Of a stretch of 64,000 nucleotides of DNA, positions 62,985 to 64,000 are shown piece after piece. Source of the DNA: Algibacillus agarilyticus. GTDB taxonomy: Bacteria > Pseudomonadota > Gammaproteobacteria > Enterobacterales > Alteromonadaceae. A program made the position numbers and the translations under genes. Under the pieces are notes generated by a model that saw only the letters and a program-made list of their open reading frames with translations, made no database searches and had not been told where the DNA came from. The stretch spans positions 1-64,000 of the forward strand of contig NZ_QMED01000021.1 of NCBI RefSeq assembly GCF_003286125.1. Direction: 5' to 3'. Each line of letters begins with the position of its first letter. Position 1 is the stretch's first letter.

Positions 62985-64000
62985 TTAAAGGCGAAGGTAC
63001 TTTATATACGCCGGGTGTAACGGCTCTAACCATATAAAATAAATTCACTGCGTTGTGCTTTCTTACTTCGACGGCGGCTACATAACGATCGTCACGGTAT
63101 TCTTGATGTTTTGGCGGGTTATACTGTTGCCACTGGTCAATATTTTTACCTTCTATTTTTATATCATCCAGTTTTATTGCGTGAGCTAAATTTTGATTTT
63201 CGAGCTCAAAACCGGCTGGCAACATATCGATCACAAGTGCATCTGGGGTTCGTTGTTCGGCGGTAATGTATAAATGAACAATAAATAAGTCACCGACTTG
63301 AACTTGAGATAACTCGGCTTCTTCGCCTTTCAGTGTTAGCCAGTTACGTTGAATGCTTAACCCGTTTGCACTCGCTTGTGGTGGTGTTTTTCTATAGCCC
63401 GATACTCGCATGCTGGCCAGTAACGGTTGATCATGAGTAGACGTGAGCTCAACGGTTTGGTTAATCGCTTCGGCGTTTAAAGTGTGTTGGTAAGCAATCG
63501 TTTGGTTAATTTGAGTTTTAGCAGCGCCGATTAATAAATTAGCTGACCACACATGACCTTCAACCGATTTTAACGATAACCCCGCTAAAAATAAGGCATT
63601 GCGTTCTTGTGTGCTCAAATACTGGCGTTGGTTAATAATATCGGCCAGTGTATAGCTTAATTCGATGGCTTTGTTTTCGGCCAATTCGTGTTTTAACATT
63701 AAGTGTATCATCATGGCTAAATCACGAATGTGACTGCCATAATCACCCCAATACTCTTTTCTTTTTTGCGGTAAATTAGACAATGCATCAAGCAATATTT
63801 TGTTACCGAGTTTTGAATCGCCCATTTTAAGCAGCGCAATCGCTAAATGCAGTTGTGATAACCCGGTTCTGGCTTGTGAGCTATGATGACGCGCTAAACT
63901 ACGTAATGTGCCTAAAGGAACTTGGTTTAGGTTGGCTAATACATAGGCTGAGTAGGCTTTATAAGCAAAGTTATAATGATTGGCATCTTGACTCCAACGT
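62911..64000 (-). CDS. yfhM: alpha-2-macroglobulin-family protein, 3' part (runs off the window)
   Basis: The frame is open to base 64000 (reading WSQDANHYNFAYKAYSAYV before the first internal Met at 63825), so this is the C-terminal 363 residues of a protein normally of about 1600. It covers the helical thiol-ester-region end and the last macroglobulin domains (YRKTPPQASANGLSIQRNW; LVIDMLPAGFELEN; AVNLFYMVRAVTPGVYKVP). Bacterial alpha-2-macroglobulins are periplasmic lipoproteins thought to trap proteases when the outer membrane is broken, working beside PBP1C. Confidence 0.92.
   Translation of the reverse strand, partial: RWSQDANHYNFAYKAYSAYVLANLNQVPLGTLRSLARHHSSQARTGLSQLHLAIALLKMGDSKLGNKILLDALSNLPQKRKEYWGDYGSHIRDLAMMIHLMLKHELAENKAIELSYTLADIINQRQYLSTQERNALFLAGLSLKSVEGHVWSANLLIGAAKTQINQTIAYQHTLNAEAINQTVELTSTHDQPLLASMRVSGYRKTPPQASANGLSIQRNWLTLKGEEAELSQVQVGDLFIVHLYITAEQRTPDALVIDMLPAGFELENQNLAHAIKLDDIKIEGKNIDQWQQYNPPKHQEYRDDRYVAAVEVRKHNAVNLFYMVRAVTPGVYKVPSPLIEDMYRPEIRGIGDTSGDINIVQK

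Overview
The window looks like chromosomal DNA of an agar-degrading marine gammaproteobacterium of the Alteromonadales (Catenovulum or Paraglaciecola type). This rests on AT-rich DNA, GH50 and GH16 agarase-type lipoproteins, a large secreted GH2 enzyme, a TonB-dependent sugar receptor, PBP1C next to an alpha-2-macroglobulin, and DUF2959, DUF3817 and DUF2071 proteins. The assignment is inferred from gene content and no database search was run.

Layout. 1-3.1 kb: an IS21-type element inserted in an IS1182-type transposase gene. 3.2-6.0 kb: small accessory genes in a repeat- and integron-like setting. 6.0-12.0 kb: a secreted RHS/YD-repeat locus with a tip domain and a candidate membrane immunity protein; the main RHS reading frame is cut by one in-frame TAA. 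12.1-15.7 kb: a SelO-like relic, an orphan HipB-like regulator, a lone ParA-type ATPase and a DHH phosphoesterase. 15.8-19.9 kb: a periplasmic binding protein, a sugar-efflux-type MFS protein, a LURP-one/scramblase-like protein, DUF3817 and an XRE regulator. 19.98-22.86 kb: a three-gene overlapping operon (permuted papain-like hydrolase, a fusion of a heme-oxygenase-like diiron domain with a BtaA/DUF3419 domain, and a GNAT-like protein). This is the best candidate here for an undescribed pathway, probably making or remodelling an amino-carboxypropyl lipid or small molecule.

23.7-28.1 kb: a GH50 agarase and a GH82 (iota-carrageenase family)-like lipoprotein carrying seven 15-residue Cys repeats. 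28.4-32.9 kb: HAD, a membrane protein, DUF1801, and a divergent SDR/LysR pair. 33.1-36.4 kb: GH2 beta-galactosidase. 37.5-42.2 kb: DUF2959, three paralogous solute-binding proteins, a degenerate fourth copy and a PQQ-propeller fragment. 42.7-51.3 kb: a sucrose locus (ROK fructokinase, MFS permease, TonB receptor, truncated AraC, GH13 sucrose phosphorylase, LacI) with a shared CTTAA-CG-TTAAG palindrome at three promoters and a fourth copy before a binding-protein operon. 52.0-60.5 kb: tRNA-Arg, DUF2071, EamA, GH16 agarase, tandem palindromic repeats, two HAD phosphatases and another binding protein. 60.5-64.0 kb: PBP1C and the 3' part of an alpha-2-macroglobulin gene that runs off the window.

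At least four kinds of short non-coding elements with terminal inverted repeats (MITE-like) are scattered through the intergenic gaps, and several gene relics lie next to them. This suggests active small-element turnover around the accessory genes. The agar enzymes (GH16 and GH50 endo/exo-agarases, GH2 galactosidase) would act in sequence on agar in the envelope. The sucrose genes form a separate complete route: outer-membrane uptake, inner-membrane transport, phosphorolysis to glucose-1-phosphate plus fructose, and fructose phosphorylation.
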